Shown: positions 45,289-54,900, counted from the first letter of the stretch. The stretch is DNA of 64,000 nucleotides from Desulforhopalus vacuolatus (GCF_016918505.1 NZ_JAFFPZ010000007.1:62001-126000); one strand, 5' to 3'. A program made the numbers and translations. The notes: generated from the letters alone by a model not told the origin.

Positions 45289-46692
45289 TTACCAGCCCAG
45301 TGTCAGATAACGATGTATGGAATTGGAGGCTTCACGACCTGCCCCCATGGCAAGGATGACAGTGGCTGCGCCGCTGACGATATCGCCGCCGGCCCACACC
45401 CCTTTTTTGCTGGTCTTGCCACTGCCCGGCTCGGCGACCACATTGCCCCTTCTGTTCAGTTCCATATCCGGGGTCTCACCGGTGAGCAGGGGATTCGCCC
45501 CGGAGCCGACGGCGACGATGCAGAGGTCGCACTCAATAATAAACTCCGACCCTTTTATCGGCACCGGCCGCCGGCGGCCGGAATCGTCCGGTTCGCCGAG
45601 TTCCATCTTCAGGCACTCCATGCCGACGAGGCGACCTTCATCGTTGCCGATATATTTCGTCGGGTTGGCAAGCAGGCAGAGCTCAATGCCCTCCTCTTCA
45701 GCATGGTGAATCTCTGCGCCACGGGCGGGCATCTCCTCGCGGCTGCGGCGATAGACGATCTTCACGCTTTCCGCCCCCATGCGCATGGCTGTACGGGCGG
45801 AGTCCATGGCGACGTTACCGGCACCGAGGACCACGACCTTTTTCCCTTGCGGTACCGGGGTGTCGTAATTAGGGAAGTCATACCCCTTCATAAGGTTGGT
45901 GCGGGTGAGGTATTCGTTGGCAGAAAGAATACCAATGAAGTTTTCTCCCGGCAGCCCCATAAAACGGGGGAGTCCGGCACCCACGCCGACATAGATGGCA
46001 TCGAAGCCCTCCTCAAACAGCTCATCCAGACTGATGCACTTGCCTACCACCGAATTGCAGTTTATCGTCACTCCCTGGCGTTCAAGGAAGTGAACCTCCT
46101 GGCCGACAATGGCTTTGGGCAGACGGAATTCGGGGATGCCGTAAACCAGCACTCCGCCCGGCTTGTGAAATGCCTCAAAGATAGTGACATCGTGGCCTTT
46201 TTTAATCAGGTCACCGGCAACGGTGAGTCCGGAGGGACCGGCACCGACCACTGCCACTTTCTTGCCGGTTTTTGGCTCATGAGGTGGAAGCTGCCCACTC
46301 CCATTCTCCCGTTCCCAGTCGGCAACAAAGCGCTCAAGGTTGCCAATGGCTACCGGCTCGCCGCGTTTGCCAACGATGCAATTTCCCTCGCACTGGTTCT
46401 CCTGCGGGCAGACCCGGCCACAGACAGCGGGCAGAGCGTTGCGCTCCCAGATCTTGCGGGCGGCACCAGTGATGTCTCCCTTTACAAGGAGTGCAATGAA
46501 GTCGGGAATCAATACTCCAACCGGACATCCCTGCGTACAGAGGGGGGTCTTGCAGTGGAGACAGCGGGCTGCTTCTTCCTGCGCCATCTGCAGGGTATAT
46601 CCTTCTGGAACTTCAAGGAAGTTGTGAGCGCGAACCTTTGCTTCCTGTTCCGGCATCGACACGCGGCCGGGTTTATTCTTTGTATCTGCCAT
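45289..46692 (-). CDS. nfnB: NfnB (NfnL): large subunit of ferredoxin-NAD(P)+ transhydrogenase
   Basis: With NfnA this flavoprotein couples NADPH oxidation or formation to NADH and reduced ferredoxin by electron bifurcation. The 467-residue protein is homologous to the glutamate synthase small subunit (often annotated gltA). Two [4Fe-4S] sites are seen in CLHCKTPLCTQGCP and CGRVCPQENQCEGNC; FAD and NADPH Rossmann motifs are VVGAGPSGLTVAG and VVLGAGNVAMDSARTA; the end has VWAGGDIVSGAATV. It directly follows nfnA (29-base gap), which is the reason to call it NfnB rather than glutamate synthase. A terminator follows. Confidence 0.85.
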   Translation of the reverse strand: MADTKNKPGRVSMPEQEAKVRAHNFLEVPEGYTLQMAQEEAARCLHCKTPLCTQGCPVGVLIPDFIALLVKGDITGAARKIWERNALPAVCGRVCPQENQCEGNCIVGKRGEPVAIGNLERFVADWERENGSGQLPPHEPKTGKKVAVVGAGPSGLTVAGDLIKKGHDVTIFEAFHKPGGVLVYGIPEFRLPKAIVGQEVHFLERQGVTINCNSVVGKCISLDELFEEGFDAIYVGVGAGLPRFMGLPGENFIGILSANEYLTRTNLMKGYDFPNYDTPVPQGKKVVVLGAGNVAMDSARTAMRMGAESVKIVYRRSREEMPARGAEIHHAEEEGIELCLLANPTKYIGNDEGRLVGMECLKMELGEPDDSGRRRPVPIKGSEFIIECDLCIVAVGSGANPLLTGETPDMELNRRGNVVAEPGSGKTSKKGVWAGGDIVSGAATVILAMGAGREASNSIHRYLTLGW

Positions 46693-46721
46693 AATATTCT
46701 CCGTATCTTTCTAACCTGCTG

Positions 46722-47549
46722 TTATTTCTCGCCCTTGAATTTCGCATAACTCTGTTTTTCCATCTCGGTGTAGGAGTGGAGACGGAGCATCAATTCACCA
46801 AAATCAACCTTGTGGGCATCGAATTCGGGGCCGTCTACACAGGCAAATTTTGTCTCGCCGCCTACCGAAACCCGACAGCAGCCGCACATGCCCGTTCCGT
46901 CTACCATGATCGGGTTGAGAGACACGAGAGTATGTATTCCCTGTGGGCGGGTCATTTCGGCTACCGCCCGCATCATTGGTACCGGCCCAATGGCAACCAC
47001 CATTTTGATATCCTCATTCTCAATCTTCTCTTTAAGGATGTCGGTGACAAAACCATGATGGCCATAGGAACCATCGTCGGTGCAGATGTGCAGTGTGTTC
47101 GAGGCTTTTGTCATCAGATCTTCAAGAATGATCAGGTCTTTGTTCCGCGCGCCGGTAATAGCGGTAACATCGTTGCCGATTTCCTTCAGCGCCCGGGTAA
47201 TGGGATGGAGCACCGCGACACCTGTACCACCACCGACACAGACCACTTTGCCCACCTTTTCCAGATGAGTGGGGCGTCCGAGGGGACCGATGACATCCAT
47301 GAAGCTGTCGCCGACCTTAAGATCGGCGAAGGTGGCGGTAGAGCGACCAATTATCATATAGACGATGGTAATCGTCCCTTTTTCAAGATTGGTGTCGGCC
47401 ATGGTCAGGGGAATGCGTTCCCCTGTTTCATTGGCTTTGAGGATGACAAACTGCCCTGGCTTTGCCTTTTTTGCGATCAGCGGAGCTTCGATTTCGTTGA
47501 GAATGACAGTTCCCTGTCCCAGCTCCTCACGGTGGACTATCTTGAACAT
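46722..47549 (-). CDS. nfnA: NfnA (NfnS): small subunit of ferredoxin-NAD(P)+ transhydrogenase
   Basis: A 275-residue FAD- and NAD-binding reductase of the dihydroorotate dehydrogenase electron-transfer (PyrK-like) family. The FAD site is ERIPLTMAD, the NAD(H) site CVGGGTGVAVLHP, and GTGMCGCCRVSV with FACVDGPEFDAH supplies the [2Fe-2S] cysteines. The ATG at 47549 has AGGAG upstream; the longer frame to 47687 runs into repeat DNA. It is immediately followed by nfnB. A small GGGTACCTT/AAGGTGCCC hairpin lies in its leader. Confidence 0.85.
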   Translation of the reverse strand: MFKIVHREELGQGTVILNEIEAPLIAKKAKPGQFVILKANETGERIPLTMADTNLEKGTITIVYMIIGRSTATFADLKVGDSFMDVIGPLGRPTHLEKVGKVVCVGGGTGVAVLHPITRALKEIGNDVTAITGARNKDLIILEDLMTKASNTLHICTDDGSYGHHGFVTDILKEKIENEDIKMVVAIGPVPMMRAVAEMTRPQGIHTLVSLNPIMVDGTGMCGCCRVSVGGETKFACVDGPEFDAHKVDFGELMLRLHSYTEMEKQSYAKFKGEK

Positions 47550-47573
47550 GCGGTCTCCTTGATTAAAAAAAAT

Positions 47574-47593
47574 GGGTACCTTGAAAGGTGCCC
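47574..47593 (-). repeat. Short palindrome resembling joined family B ends
   Basis: GGGTACCTTGAAAGGTGCCC has nine bases on each side pairing with one G-T mismatch position. It equals the outermost bases of family B brought together. It sits 25 bases before the nfnA start. Confidence 0.5.
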
Positions 47594-47697
47594 GGAGGTA
47601 ACGTCTCCAGCGCTTGAAAATTAAGCACGAAATAAATTGAAACGCAATATCTATTGGATTGAGAGATATTTCTACTTGAGCAAACACTGCTTGTGTA

Positions 47698-48156
47698 ATA
47701 CCATTCCTATTAAGTTATACCCGTTTTGTCTCCTGTTTATCCATTCATGGTTACAAAAGGAACCACGAATGGACACGAATAAACACGAATTATTACTGAA
47801 AAAACCATAAGAGAATGCCCTTGTAGTTGAATGCGGTCTGTTCTCATGCTCCTGGTAAACCACGGAAGACACGGAAAGCACGGAATATGAGAGCGTAAAA
47901 CGATCAACCCCGACTTTCGGATGACTCCCAAAGTTGATTACTACTCCTGGTGCACTGTACGGCTTAACTTCGGATACAAACGTTTTCGTTTAATGCGTTG
48001 TCCCTGTTCGTGAAAATTCGTGTCCATTCGTGGTTACAAACTGCAAAAGGAATCACGAATGGACACGGATAAACACGAATTATTACTCATTCGTCATCGC
48101 CAAAAAAGATGCCTGCGCAGTCGCGTTCTCTGGTCAATACAAAGTGTAAATGGTAT
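47698..48156 (+). repeat. Family A repeat, long variant with stem-loop (copy 2)
   Basis: At 459 bases this is the longest copy. It begins ATACCATTCCTATTAAGTTA and ends GTAAATGGTAT. The 13-bp stem GTGTCCATTCGTG recurs at 48020-48032 with 48054-48066. The right 240 bases nearly match the copy at 27.2-27.6 kb; the left part has extra sequence including ACCACGGAAGACACGG. Confidence 0.8.
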
Positions 48157-48252
48157 AATATATACCGCTATTTCCTTTTGTAATGTATTATTTCACGGAA
48201 TCATAAAGAGAGAAATACGGAGAAAACGTTTTCCCGGTGCATTTTTGACAAA

Positions 48253-48286
48253 AAAAGCCCGGACTCAAATATTGAGTCCGGGCTTT
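48253..48286 (-). terminator. Terminator of the hyp operon
   Basis: AAAAGCCCGGACTCAA and its complement around a 3-base loop, with T7 following on the minus strand. It lies 220 bases beyond the last gene (DsrE-like), with a degenerate family A copy between. Confidence 0.8.
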
Positions 48287-48287
48287 T

Positions 48288-48495
<208 letters not shown>

Positions 48496-48503
48496 AACAG
48501 GGT

Positions 48504-48848
48504 TTAAAAGGTTACGATCGTATAGCCCTCAGCCTGATACTCTGCCATAGAAGGATGGCCGCTCATATCGCCGAGAAGAGCGAGACCTGACTGCTCTACT
48601 TCGTCCAGTACGCCCATTTTGGCAGAACAGGCGCGGCAGACGCCGTCGATGATTCCGGCTTTTTTTACCTTGAGATAGAGTTTATGGAAGGGGTTGGCTT
48701 CTTCCTCCAGCTGCGGTACCAGTTTTACCGCCATTCCCTCAATAACGATTTTAACCTCATCACCGCGCTCCTTCATATCCATCCCGTTGAGAAGCACATG
48801 GACAAAGCACATGAATTCACCGTTAAAAGCATAGAGACAATTCTTCAT
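48504..48848 (-). CDS. DsrE-family small protein
   Basis: A 114-residue cytosolic protein of the DsrE/YchN-like fold: FMCFVHVLLNGMDMKERGD then VKIVIEGMAVKLVPQL, with a cysteine pair in GVCRACSAKMG near residues 70-75 and the ending YQAEGYTIVTF. DsrE-like proteins move sulfur or act as small redox partners; the cysteine in CRAC would be the reactive site. AAGGAG precedes the ATG. It is 33 bases after hypB on the same strand, hence likely the last gene of the hyp operon. Confidence 0.75.
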   Translation of the reverse strand: MKNCLYAFNGEFMCFVHVLLNGMDMKERGDEVKIVIEGMAVKLVPQLEEEANPFHKLYLKVKKAGIIDGVCRACSAKMGVLDEVEQSGLALLGDMSGHPSMAEYQAEGYTIVTF

Positions 48849-48881
48849 GACGACTCCTTTGCTGAATTTTATGCGGTTTGC

Positions 48882-49664
48882 CTATTCGGTCACCGCGAAT
48901 TTCTTCACCAGCTCCCGCAGGTAAGAGAGCCAGGCATCCATCCCCTCACCAGAGGTGGAGCAGAGCTCCATGGTTCGCAGATGGGGATTAATCTTTTTTG
49001 CGTCGTGCAGGGCATCTTCGCATTTGAAATCGAAGTAGGGCAAGAGATCGCATTTGGTGATGACAAAGGTCTGGGAACTGGAAAATGCCTTGGGGTATTT
49101 GGCCGGTTTATCCGGACCTTCCGGCACAGAGACCAGAACCACACGTTCGTCTTCACCGATATCAAAGCTGGCAGGGCAGACGAGGTTGCCGACATTTTCA
49201 ATGAAAAGGAGCTGGATATCCCCGCCTCCTTCTTCTTTGCAGAGCCGCCGATAGCCTTTATGGACCATGGCGGCGTCAAGGTGGCAGGCGCCGCCGGTGG
49301 TGAGCTGAATGGTTGGAACTCCTTTGGCCCGGATACGTTCGGCGTCACGTTCGGTCTCAATGTCGCCTTCGATAACGCCGATGTTGATCTCTCCCCTCAG
49401 CGCATCGATAGTGTGTTCCAGCAAAGTGGTCTTACCAGAGCCGGGACTGCTGATAAGGTTGATGGCGACAATGCCATCTTCACGAAAATCTTCGCGGTTG
49501 GTATCGGCCAGCGCGTTGTTGGTGGCGAAAAGGGAAGTTTCAACGTCCACGGTTTTTGATTTATGGTTGTGGTCATGATCATGGGTATGATCGTGATTCT
49601 GGTCGTGAGAATGACTGTGAGAATGGTCGTGGTCGTGAGAGCCGCAGCCGCATACATCGCACAT
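48882..49664 (-). CDS. hypB: Hydrogenase nickel incorporation GTPase HypB
   Basis: It delivers nickel to [NiFe]-hydrogenase with HypA, using GTP. The 260-residue protein starts with MCDVCGCG, the high-affinity nickel motif, then a histidine-rich run (residues ~10-35) for nickel storage. The G-domain has the P-loop ISSPGSGKTT, GDIETERDAER and ENVGNLVCP with metal-site Cys; VITKCDLLPY is the NKxD-like base motif. It follows hypA by 45 bases. Confidence 0.95.
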   Translation of the reverse strand: MCDVCGCGSHDHDHSHSHSHDQNHDHTHDHDHNHKSKTVDVETSLFATNNALADTNREDFREDGIVAINLISSPGSGKTTLLEHTIDALRGEINIGVIEGDIETERDAERIRAKGVPTIQLTTGGACHLDAAMVHKGYRRLCKEEGGGDIQLLFIENVGNLVCPASFDIGEDERVVLVSVPEGPDKPAKYPKAFSSSQTFVITKCDLLPYFDFKCEDALHDAKKINPHLRTMELCSTSGEGMDAWLSYLRELVKKFAVTE

Positions 49665-49709
49665 GGTGTACCTCTTGTATATTTGATGGGAAGAGTCCGG
49701 GCCAGCCGG

Positions 49710-50057
49710 TTACTCCATTTCAACCTGTTGTAACACTATATCATTTCCGCCGGAGACAGGGGTGAGAAAATCGTCTCCACAGAGCTCGCAGACGCCGGGT
49801 TCCAGTTTGTCCCGTTCCTGAATATGGCCGCAGAGGCATTGATAGCGGGGGGGCGGGGTTACGAGGATCAGTTGTGCACCGTTGGCCCAGGGCTCGCAAT
49901 CGCGCATGACGTCGAAGGCGAACTCGAAGGAGTCGGTTACCACCCCCGCAAAGGGTCCGATCTCTACTTTGACAGTGAGAATCTTCTTCGCGTTGTTCTG
50001 GCGCAGCAGCTCTTCAAGCTGAGCAAAAAGATTTTGGACGAGGGAGAGTTCGTGCAT
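49710..50057 (-). CDS. hypA: Hydrogenase nickel metallochaperone HypA
   Basis: A 115-residue nickel chaperone. The start MHELSL gives the N-terminal MHE nickel site. The zinc ribbon cysteines are CLCGH and CELCGDD. It lies between hypE and hypB with 12- and 45-base gaps. Confidence 0.95.
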   Translation of the reverse strand: MHELSLVQNLFAQLEELLRQNNAKKILTVKVEIGPFAGVVTDSFEFAFDVMRDCEPWANGAQLILVTPPPRYQCLCGHIQERDKLEPGVCELCGDDFLTPVSGGNDIVLQQVEME

Positions 50058-50069
50058 GGTGGCTCCTTT

Positions 50070-51092
50070 TCAGCAGATTCTCGGCAGGGCCATCCCCTGC
50101 AGAGGGGCGACCATTCGCCGACCGCCTGTGACGGTGCGCAGGATGAGGCTGGCAGTGCGTATCTTCTCTTCGCGGTGGACGCGACCGAGGATAACGGCTT
50201 CTTCCCCCTCCGGCAGGCTGCGCAAGACGGCCAGTGCTTCGTCGGCCCGCTCTCCCTGTACCACGGCGAGCATCTTTCCTTCATTGGCGAGGTAGAGAGG
50301 CTCAAGACCGAGCAGTTCACAGGCCGCCTGCACCTGCGGGCGCACCGGCAGGACCGTTTCTTCCACTTCAAGGGCGAGACCGCCGCCAAGCAGTTCATTG
50401 ATTACCGTGGCAACGCCGCCTCGGGTGGGATCACGCATGACGTGGACATCCCCGCCGAGTTTTTCCAGCAGTGCAGCAGAGAGGCGGTGGAGGGGACGGG
50501 TGTCGCTCTGCAGGTCTCCCTGCAGTTCTACGCCGGCCTGACGGGTCATAATGGTAATGCCGTGATCGCCGAGGGTGCCGGAGAGGAGCACGGCGTCCCC
50601 CTCACGGATACGGGCCGGGCTGAGAAAGCAGTTACCGGCCACTGCACCGATACCGGAGGTGTTGATGAAGATCTTGTCCCCCTTGCCGCGTGGTACCACT
50701 TTGGTGTCGCCGGTGACGATGTTTACTCCGGCTTCTCTGCAGGCGGTGCTGATGGAATCAATGATGCGGGCGAGTGTCTCCAGTTCCAGTCCCTCTTCCA
50801 GAATAAGGCCGAGACTCAGTGCCAGGGGGCGGGCTCCGGCCATGGCGAGGTCGTTGATGGTGCCGTGGACGGCGAGTTTTCCGATGTCTCCTCCGGGAAA
50901 GAAGAGGGGGTCGACCACATAGCTGTCAGTGGTAAAGGCGGGGCGGAATCCGGGGGGCAGTTCAGCAAGCAGGGCAGAGTCGCCGCCTTCGGCCAGGGCA
51001 GGATTGCCGAGTCGGCTGTAGATCACCTCTTCCAGCAGTCTGCGGCTGGCGAGGCCACCGCTGCCGTGGTCGAGAAGGACAGTATCAGACAT
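50070..51092 (-). CDS. hypE: Hydrogenase maturation protein HypE
   Basis: It dehydrates the HypF-delivered thiocarbamate on its C-terminal cysteine to thiocyanate, the source of the cyanide ligands. The 340-residue protein ends PRIC, with the required terminal Cys. The ATP-binding (PurM-like) motifs TTDSYVVDP, GTINDLAMAGA and MRDPTRGGVATVINE are present. The ATG at 51092 has GGAG 6 bases upstream and overlaps the hypD end by 8 bases; a longer upstream frame is inside hypD. Confidence 0.95.
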   Translation of the reverse strand: MSDTVLLDHGSGGLASRRLLEEVIYSRLGNPALAEGGDSALLAELPPGFRPAFTTDSYVVDPLFFPGGDIGKLAVHGTINDLAMAGARPLALSLGLILEEGLELETLARIIDSISTACREAGVNIVTGDTKVVPRGKGDKIFINTSGIGAVAGNCFLSPARIREGDAVLLSGTLGDHGITIMTRQAGVELQGDLQSDTRPLHRLSAALLEKLGGDVHVMRDPTRGGVATVINELLGGGLALEVEETVLPVRPQVQAACELLGLEPLYLANEGKMLAVVQGERADEALAVLRSLPEGEEAVILGRVHREEKIRTASLILRTVTGGRRMVAPLQGMALPRIC

Positions 51093-52218
51093 TATTTTCT
51101 CCATACTTGTAATGTGCCGCGCAGACGCCTTCGCTGGACACCATGCAGGGACCGATGGGCTGCGAGGGGGTACAGGCTCTGCCAAAGAGCGGACACTCCT
51201 GCGGGGAGATCCGGCCGCGCAGGACTTCACCGCAACGGCAGCCTTTCGGGGATTTTTCATCTCCAGCGACGGGATCAAAGGGGAAGATGCGTCCGGCATC
51301 GAAACGGCGGTATTTTTCGCGGATGGCAAGGCCGCTTTCGGGAAGAATACCGAGACCGCGCCAGAGTGTGTCGCAGGGCTCGAAGACTTCTGCCACCATG
51401 GCCTGCGCACGGGGATTGCCGTCTTTGTGGACGGCGCGTGGATAGGCGTTTTCTACTTTTGCCTCTCCCTTCTGCAGCTGGGCGATAATCATCAGCAGTG
51501 CCTCAAGCAGATCGGCGGCCTCGAAACCCGCCACTACCGAAGCAAGGTGAAATTTCTCTGCCAGCGGCCGCCAGACATTGACCCCGATGATGGTGCAGAC
51601 GTGTCCGGGACAGAGAAGGGCGTCGAGACGCAGCTCAGGGTCGGCGAAGAGGGCGTCAAGGGGCTTCAACATTGTCTTTTGACAGGGGGCGACGAGGAAG
51701 TTGTCGACTTTTCCGCGTTCAGCAGCGAGAAGGGTTGCGGCGATGGTCGGACTGGTTGTCTCAAAGCCGACTCCGGCAAAGATAATCACTTCGTCGGGGT
51801 GGGCGATGGCCAGTTTCAGGGCATCCATGGGAGAGTAGACGATACTTACCAGGGCTCCGGCGGCACTGGCCGCAGCGAGGGAAGAGGTGTTGCCGGGGAC
51901 CCGGAAGAGGTCGCCGAAGATGGCGAGGCGAACAGTTCTTCTCCGGCCGCCATCTTCAATTTCACCCGCTCGGGCAATCTCGATAAAGTAATCCATGTGG
52001 CTGCCGGCGGTAACACAGACCGGACACCCCGGGCCGGAGACCAGCTCCACTTCTTTTGGCAGGATGGACTTCAGTCCACTCTGGAAAATGGCCATGGTAT
52101 GGGTACCGCAGACCTCCATGATGCGCGCGGGCCGGTTGAGAGTGGTAATTTCGGCGAGCAGGCGCTTTACGAGGGGGCGGACGAGGGCAGTCTCCCGGTA
52201 TTCTTCAGCATGTTTCAC
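51085..52218 (-). CDS. hypD: Hydrogenase maturation protein HypD
   Basis: The iron-sulfur scaffold that assembles Fe(CN)2CO together with HypC. The 377 residues contain EVCGTHT (active Cys near 37), GPGCPVCVT (redox pair near 67-71), GFETTSPT, and C-terminal cluster cysteines in GCRCGEV, ECPLFG and CTPSQPIGPCMVSSEGVC. It overlaps hypC by 4 bases and hypE by 8. Confidence 0.95.
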   Translation of the reverse strand: MKHAEEYRETALVRPLVKRLLAEITTLNRPARIMEVCGTHTMAIFQSGLKSILPKEVELVSGPGCPVCVTAGSHMDYFIEIARAGEIEDGGRRRTVRLAIFGDLFRVPGNTSSLAAASAAGALVSIVYSPMDALKLAIAHPDEVIIFAGVGFETTSPTIAATLLAAERGKVDNFLVAPCQKTMLKPLDALFADPELRLDALLCPGHVCTIIGVNVWRPLAEKFHLASVVAGFEAADLLEALLMIIAQLQKGEAKVENAYPRAVHKDGNPRAQAMVAEVFEPCDTLWRGLGILPESGLAIREKYRRFDAGRIFPFDPVAGDEKSPKGCRCGEVLRGRISPQECPLFGRACTPSQPIGPCMVSSEGVCAAHYKYGENNV

Positions 52219-52475
52219 TGTACCCAGCCACCTCCCTGCTCAACCATCTCCCGGAGAAACTCAAGGTTCTTCAGGGCTTCCTCCTCTTCGAGGGCATGGA
52301 TGGCAAAGCCTGCGTGAATAATAAGGTAGTCCCCCACCTTCGGCCACTGGTCAATAATATCGAGGCGCACCTCACGGCTTATGCCGTCGGCGTCAACAGT
52401 GGCGACCTGGTTGCTCAGGATGTCATCCGGATCGCCTTGAATGGCGGTTACTTTCATTGGAAGTGCCAGACACAT
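52215..52475 (-). CDS. hypC: Hydrogenase maturation chaperone HypC
   Basis: An 86-residue chaperone starting MCLALPM, where Cys2 binds the iron precursor with HypD and the hydrogenase large subunit. The body has VTAIQGDP and VGDYLIIHAGFAIHAL, as in the family. It overlaps hypD by 4 bases. A 124-base gap separates it from hypF. Confidence 0.93.
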   Translation of the reverse strand: MCLALPMKVTAIQGDPDDILSNQVATVDADGISREVRLDIIDQWPKVGDYLIIHAGFAIHALEEEEALKNLEFLREMVEQGGGWVQ

Positions 52476-52599
52476 ATCTTTTATCCTCTCCTGTACGTGT
52501 TCAGTAAATATTTTGCGATGTATAAAAAGAATTCGATAAATTAGTTACATCTGCTGCAGTTGACAAGGGGAAATGGCCATTAAGTCGTTTGTTTTTCTG

Positions 52600-54900
52600 T
52601 TATTGACTTTCAGCAGACTTCTTTTCGGTGGAAGCCATGATCCCTCCGACAAGTGCCTGGCCCGCCGCCAGCCCGCCGTCATTCATTGGCAGCAGTTCTC
52701 CGGCAAAGACGTCCATCTTTTCTTCGCGCAGCAGATGAAACAGTGCTTCAAGCAACAGGCGATTTTGCATGCACCCGCCGGAGAGAACGATCTGCGATAC
52801 TCGTGTTGTTCGCGCCGCTGCCACCGCGCGGGCGGCGAAGGCGGCGGCCAGCCAGGCGTGAAAATCGCGGGCGAGGCGGGCGCGGGATTCTCTGCTGCGG
52901 GTGAGCATCATCTCAAGGATCGGGCCGGAATGGATCTCTCCGTTGCCTGTGTCAGTACTGGCGTAAAAACTCTCCAGTGTTGAAAGCCACTCTCTTCTGT
53001 CTGTTATTGCAGAATTCGCCAGTGCCTCCATTTCCATGGCGGCTTCTCCCTCATAACTCATCTGTTGACAGACGCCGAGCAGCGAAGCGACAGCATCAAA
53101 GAGACGGCCGGCACTGCTGGTCTGCGGTGCGGGCAGGCCCGCGCCAAGCATCTTCTGCAATATCTGCCATTCCTGGGGTACGCTCTGCTGCCATCCGGCG
53201 GGCGGCCTCAAGATGTTGCAGGAGTGCAGCGCCGCCAGCCCCATGCGCCATGGTTCTACCGCAGCCTTGTCACCGCCGGGCATCGGCAGGAGGGAAAGAT
53301 GGGCGAGGCGCTCACTGTTGTGAAGGGTGACATGGAGCAGCTCGCCGCCCCAGATGGTACCGTCTTCGCCGAGGCCGGTGCCGTCAAGAACGATGGCGAT
53401 GGCCTCCTCAAGGCCGTGCTCTGCCATTACTGCGGCGGCGTGGGCGTGGTGGTGCTGTACCTTGTAGAGGGGCAGGCCGAGTCCCTCGGCGTAGCGAGTG
53501 GAGGGCAGGTCCGGGTGAAGGTCGCAGACTGCCACCTGTGGCTCAATGTGGTAGAGCTTCTGGAGGTGGGTGATGGACTCGACATAAAAATCAAAATTGG
53601 CTGGATTTTCCAGTTTACCGATGTGTTGTCCGGGAATGAGACGGTGGCCCTCGGCGAGGCAGAAATTGTTCTTCATTGACGCCCCGCAGGCGAGCAGGGG
53701 CGGTAATTCGTGTACAAGATGCAGGCTGTTGGGGGTGTAGCCACGGCTGCGCCGCAGGAGGCGTGGGGCGTTGGCAGCGATCCGGACAACGGAGTCATCT
53801 ACCCGGGTGAGAATCTCGCGGTTGTGATGAAGAAAGAGGTCAGCAATATCACTGAGCTCCCTTTTTGCCTCTGCGCGGTCCCGGCAGATCGGGTTGCCGT
53901 GATGGTTGCCGGAGGTCATTACCAGAAAGGGCGGACAGGCGGAGTGGGCGAGGAGGAGGCTGTGCAGCGGGGTGGAAGGGCGCATGACACCTGTTTCTCT
54001 GATATGCGGCGCAATGTTTGCCGCGAGCCGGCCTTTTTTCCCTGTAAAAAGAACGATGGGAGCCTGCGGTGAGTGGAACAGTTCCAGCTCCACACCCTTT
54101 ATCTCGCAGATTTCATCAAGGCGTTCCGTCTGACACATGATGGCCAGCGGTTTGGCAGGGCGCTGTTTCCGGAGACGCAGGCGGGCGACCGCCTCTTTGC
54201 TGCAGGCGTCGACTGCAAGGTGGTACCCGCCGAGGCCGCGAATGGCGATTATTTTTCCGGCGGCCAGCGCTTCCGCCGCTGCGGCCAGCGGTTCTCCTTG
54301 TGCACCATCGAGTTCGAGCTGTGGTCCGCAGAGGGGGCAGGCGTTGGGCTGGGCGTGGAAGCGACGGCTGGAGGGATCGTCATATTCACGCTGGCAGGCC
54401 TCGCATAAGGGAAAGACGTTCATTGAGGTCTTGGAACGGTCGTAGGGAACCTCGTTGACGATGGTGTAGCGTGGACCGCAGTCGGTGCAGTTGGTAAAGG
54501 GATAGTTAAAACGGCGGTTGCGGGGATCAACTATTTCAGCTGCACATTTTTCGCAGAGACAGATATCGGCGGGAATTTCAGCATTTGCGTTTTCCGGGGT
54601 GTTGCTGTGGAGTATGGTGAAGTTCTCCGCTGAGAAGAGAGACCGTTCTTCAATGCTGAAGGTGTCGATACGGGCGAGCGGCGGGATATCACTCCACAGA
54701 CGGCGGAGGAATTCCGGCAACTTTTCTCCACATCCTGTAATTACTACCCCGGAGCCATCGTTACGTACCGAACCTGAGATGTTCAGTTCCTTCGCAAGCC
54801 GATAGACAAAGGGGCGAAAACCTACTCCCTGAACAATACCGGTAATCTGTACGAGAGCAGAGTGATGAGTGTTCATTTTTTGTTCTGAATTGAGTATCAT
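52600..54900 (-). CDS. hypF: Carbamoyltransferase HypF
   Basis: It activates carbamoyl phosphate and transfers the carbamoyl group to HypE. The 766-residue protein has, in order, an acylphosphatase domain (GIVQGVGFRPFVYRLA), two zinc fingers (CLCEKCA, CTDCGPRY, CEACQREY, CPLCGPQ), a YrdC domain (about 200-385) and a Kae1-like domain with HHHAHAAAVMAEHG metal site and VLSGGCMQNRLL. The ATG at 54900 is used; a second at 54876 is possible. It is the first gene of the hyp group, divergent from a methyltransferase gene. No hydrogenase structural gene is in the window. Confidence 0.95.
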   Translation of the reverse strand: MILNSEQKMNTHHSALVQITGIVQGVGFRPFVYRLAKELNISGSVRNDGSGVVITGCGEKLPEFLRRLWSDIPPLARIDTFSIEERSLFSAENFTILHSNTPENANAEIPADICLCEKCAAEIVDPRNRRFNYPFTNCTDCGPRYTIVNEVPYDRSKTSMNVFPLCEACQREYDDPSSRRFHAQPNACPLCGPQLELDGAQGEPLAAAAEALAAGKIIAIRGLGGYHLAVDACSKEAVARLRLRKQRPAKPLAIMCQTERLDEICEIKGVELELFHSPQAPIVLFTGKKGRLAANIAPHIRETGVMRPSTPLHSLLLAHSACPPFLVMTSGNHHGNPICRDRAEAKRELSDIADLFLHHNREILTRVDDSVVRIAANAPRLLRRSRGYTPNSLHLVHELPPLLACGASMKNNFCLAEGHRLIPGQHIGKLENPANFDFYVESITHLQKLYHIEPQVAVCDLHPDLPSTRYAEGLGLPLYKVQHHHAHAAAVMAEHGLEEAIAIVLDGTGLGEDGTIWGGELLHVTLHNSERLAHLSLLPMPGGDKAAVEPWRMGLAALHSCNILRPPAGWQQSVPQEWQILQKMLGAGLPAPQTSSAGRLFDAVASLLGVCQQMSYEGEAAMEMEALANSAITDRREWLSTLESFYASTDTGNGEIHSGPILEMMLTRSRESRARLARDFHAWLAAAFAARAVAAARTTRVSQIVLSGGCMQNRLLLEALFHLLREEKMDVFAGELLPMNDGGLAAGQALVGGIMASTEKKSAESQ

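Noticed and set aside
45289-46692. Glutamate synthase small subunit
   Set aside because: It is paired with an NfnA-type FAD/[2Fe-2S] protein and no glutamate synthase large subunit is present, so NfnB fits better.
45313-46749. 478-codon open frame opposite nfnB
   Set aside because: Antisense shadow of a clearly conserved gene.
49824-51488. 554-codon open frame opposite hypA, hypE and hypD
   Set aside because: It is antisense to three well-identified hyp genes and shows no recognisable domain; long antisense frames arise from the codon bias of these genes.
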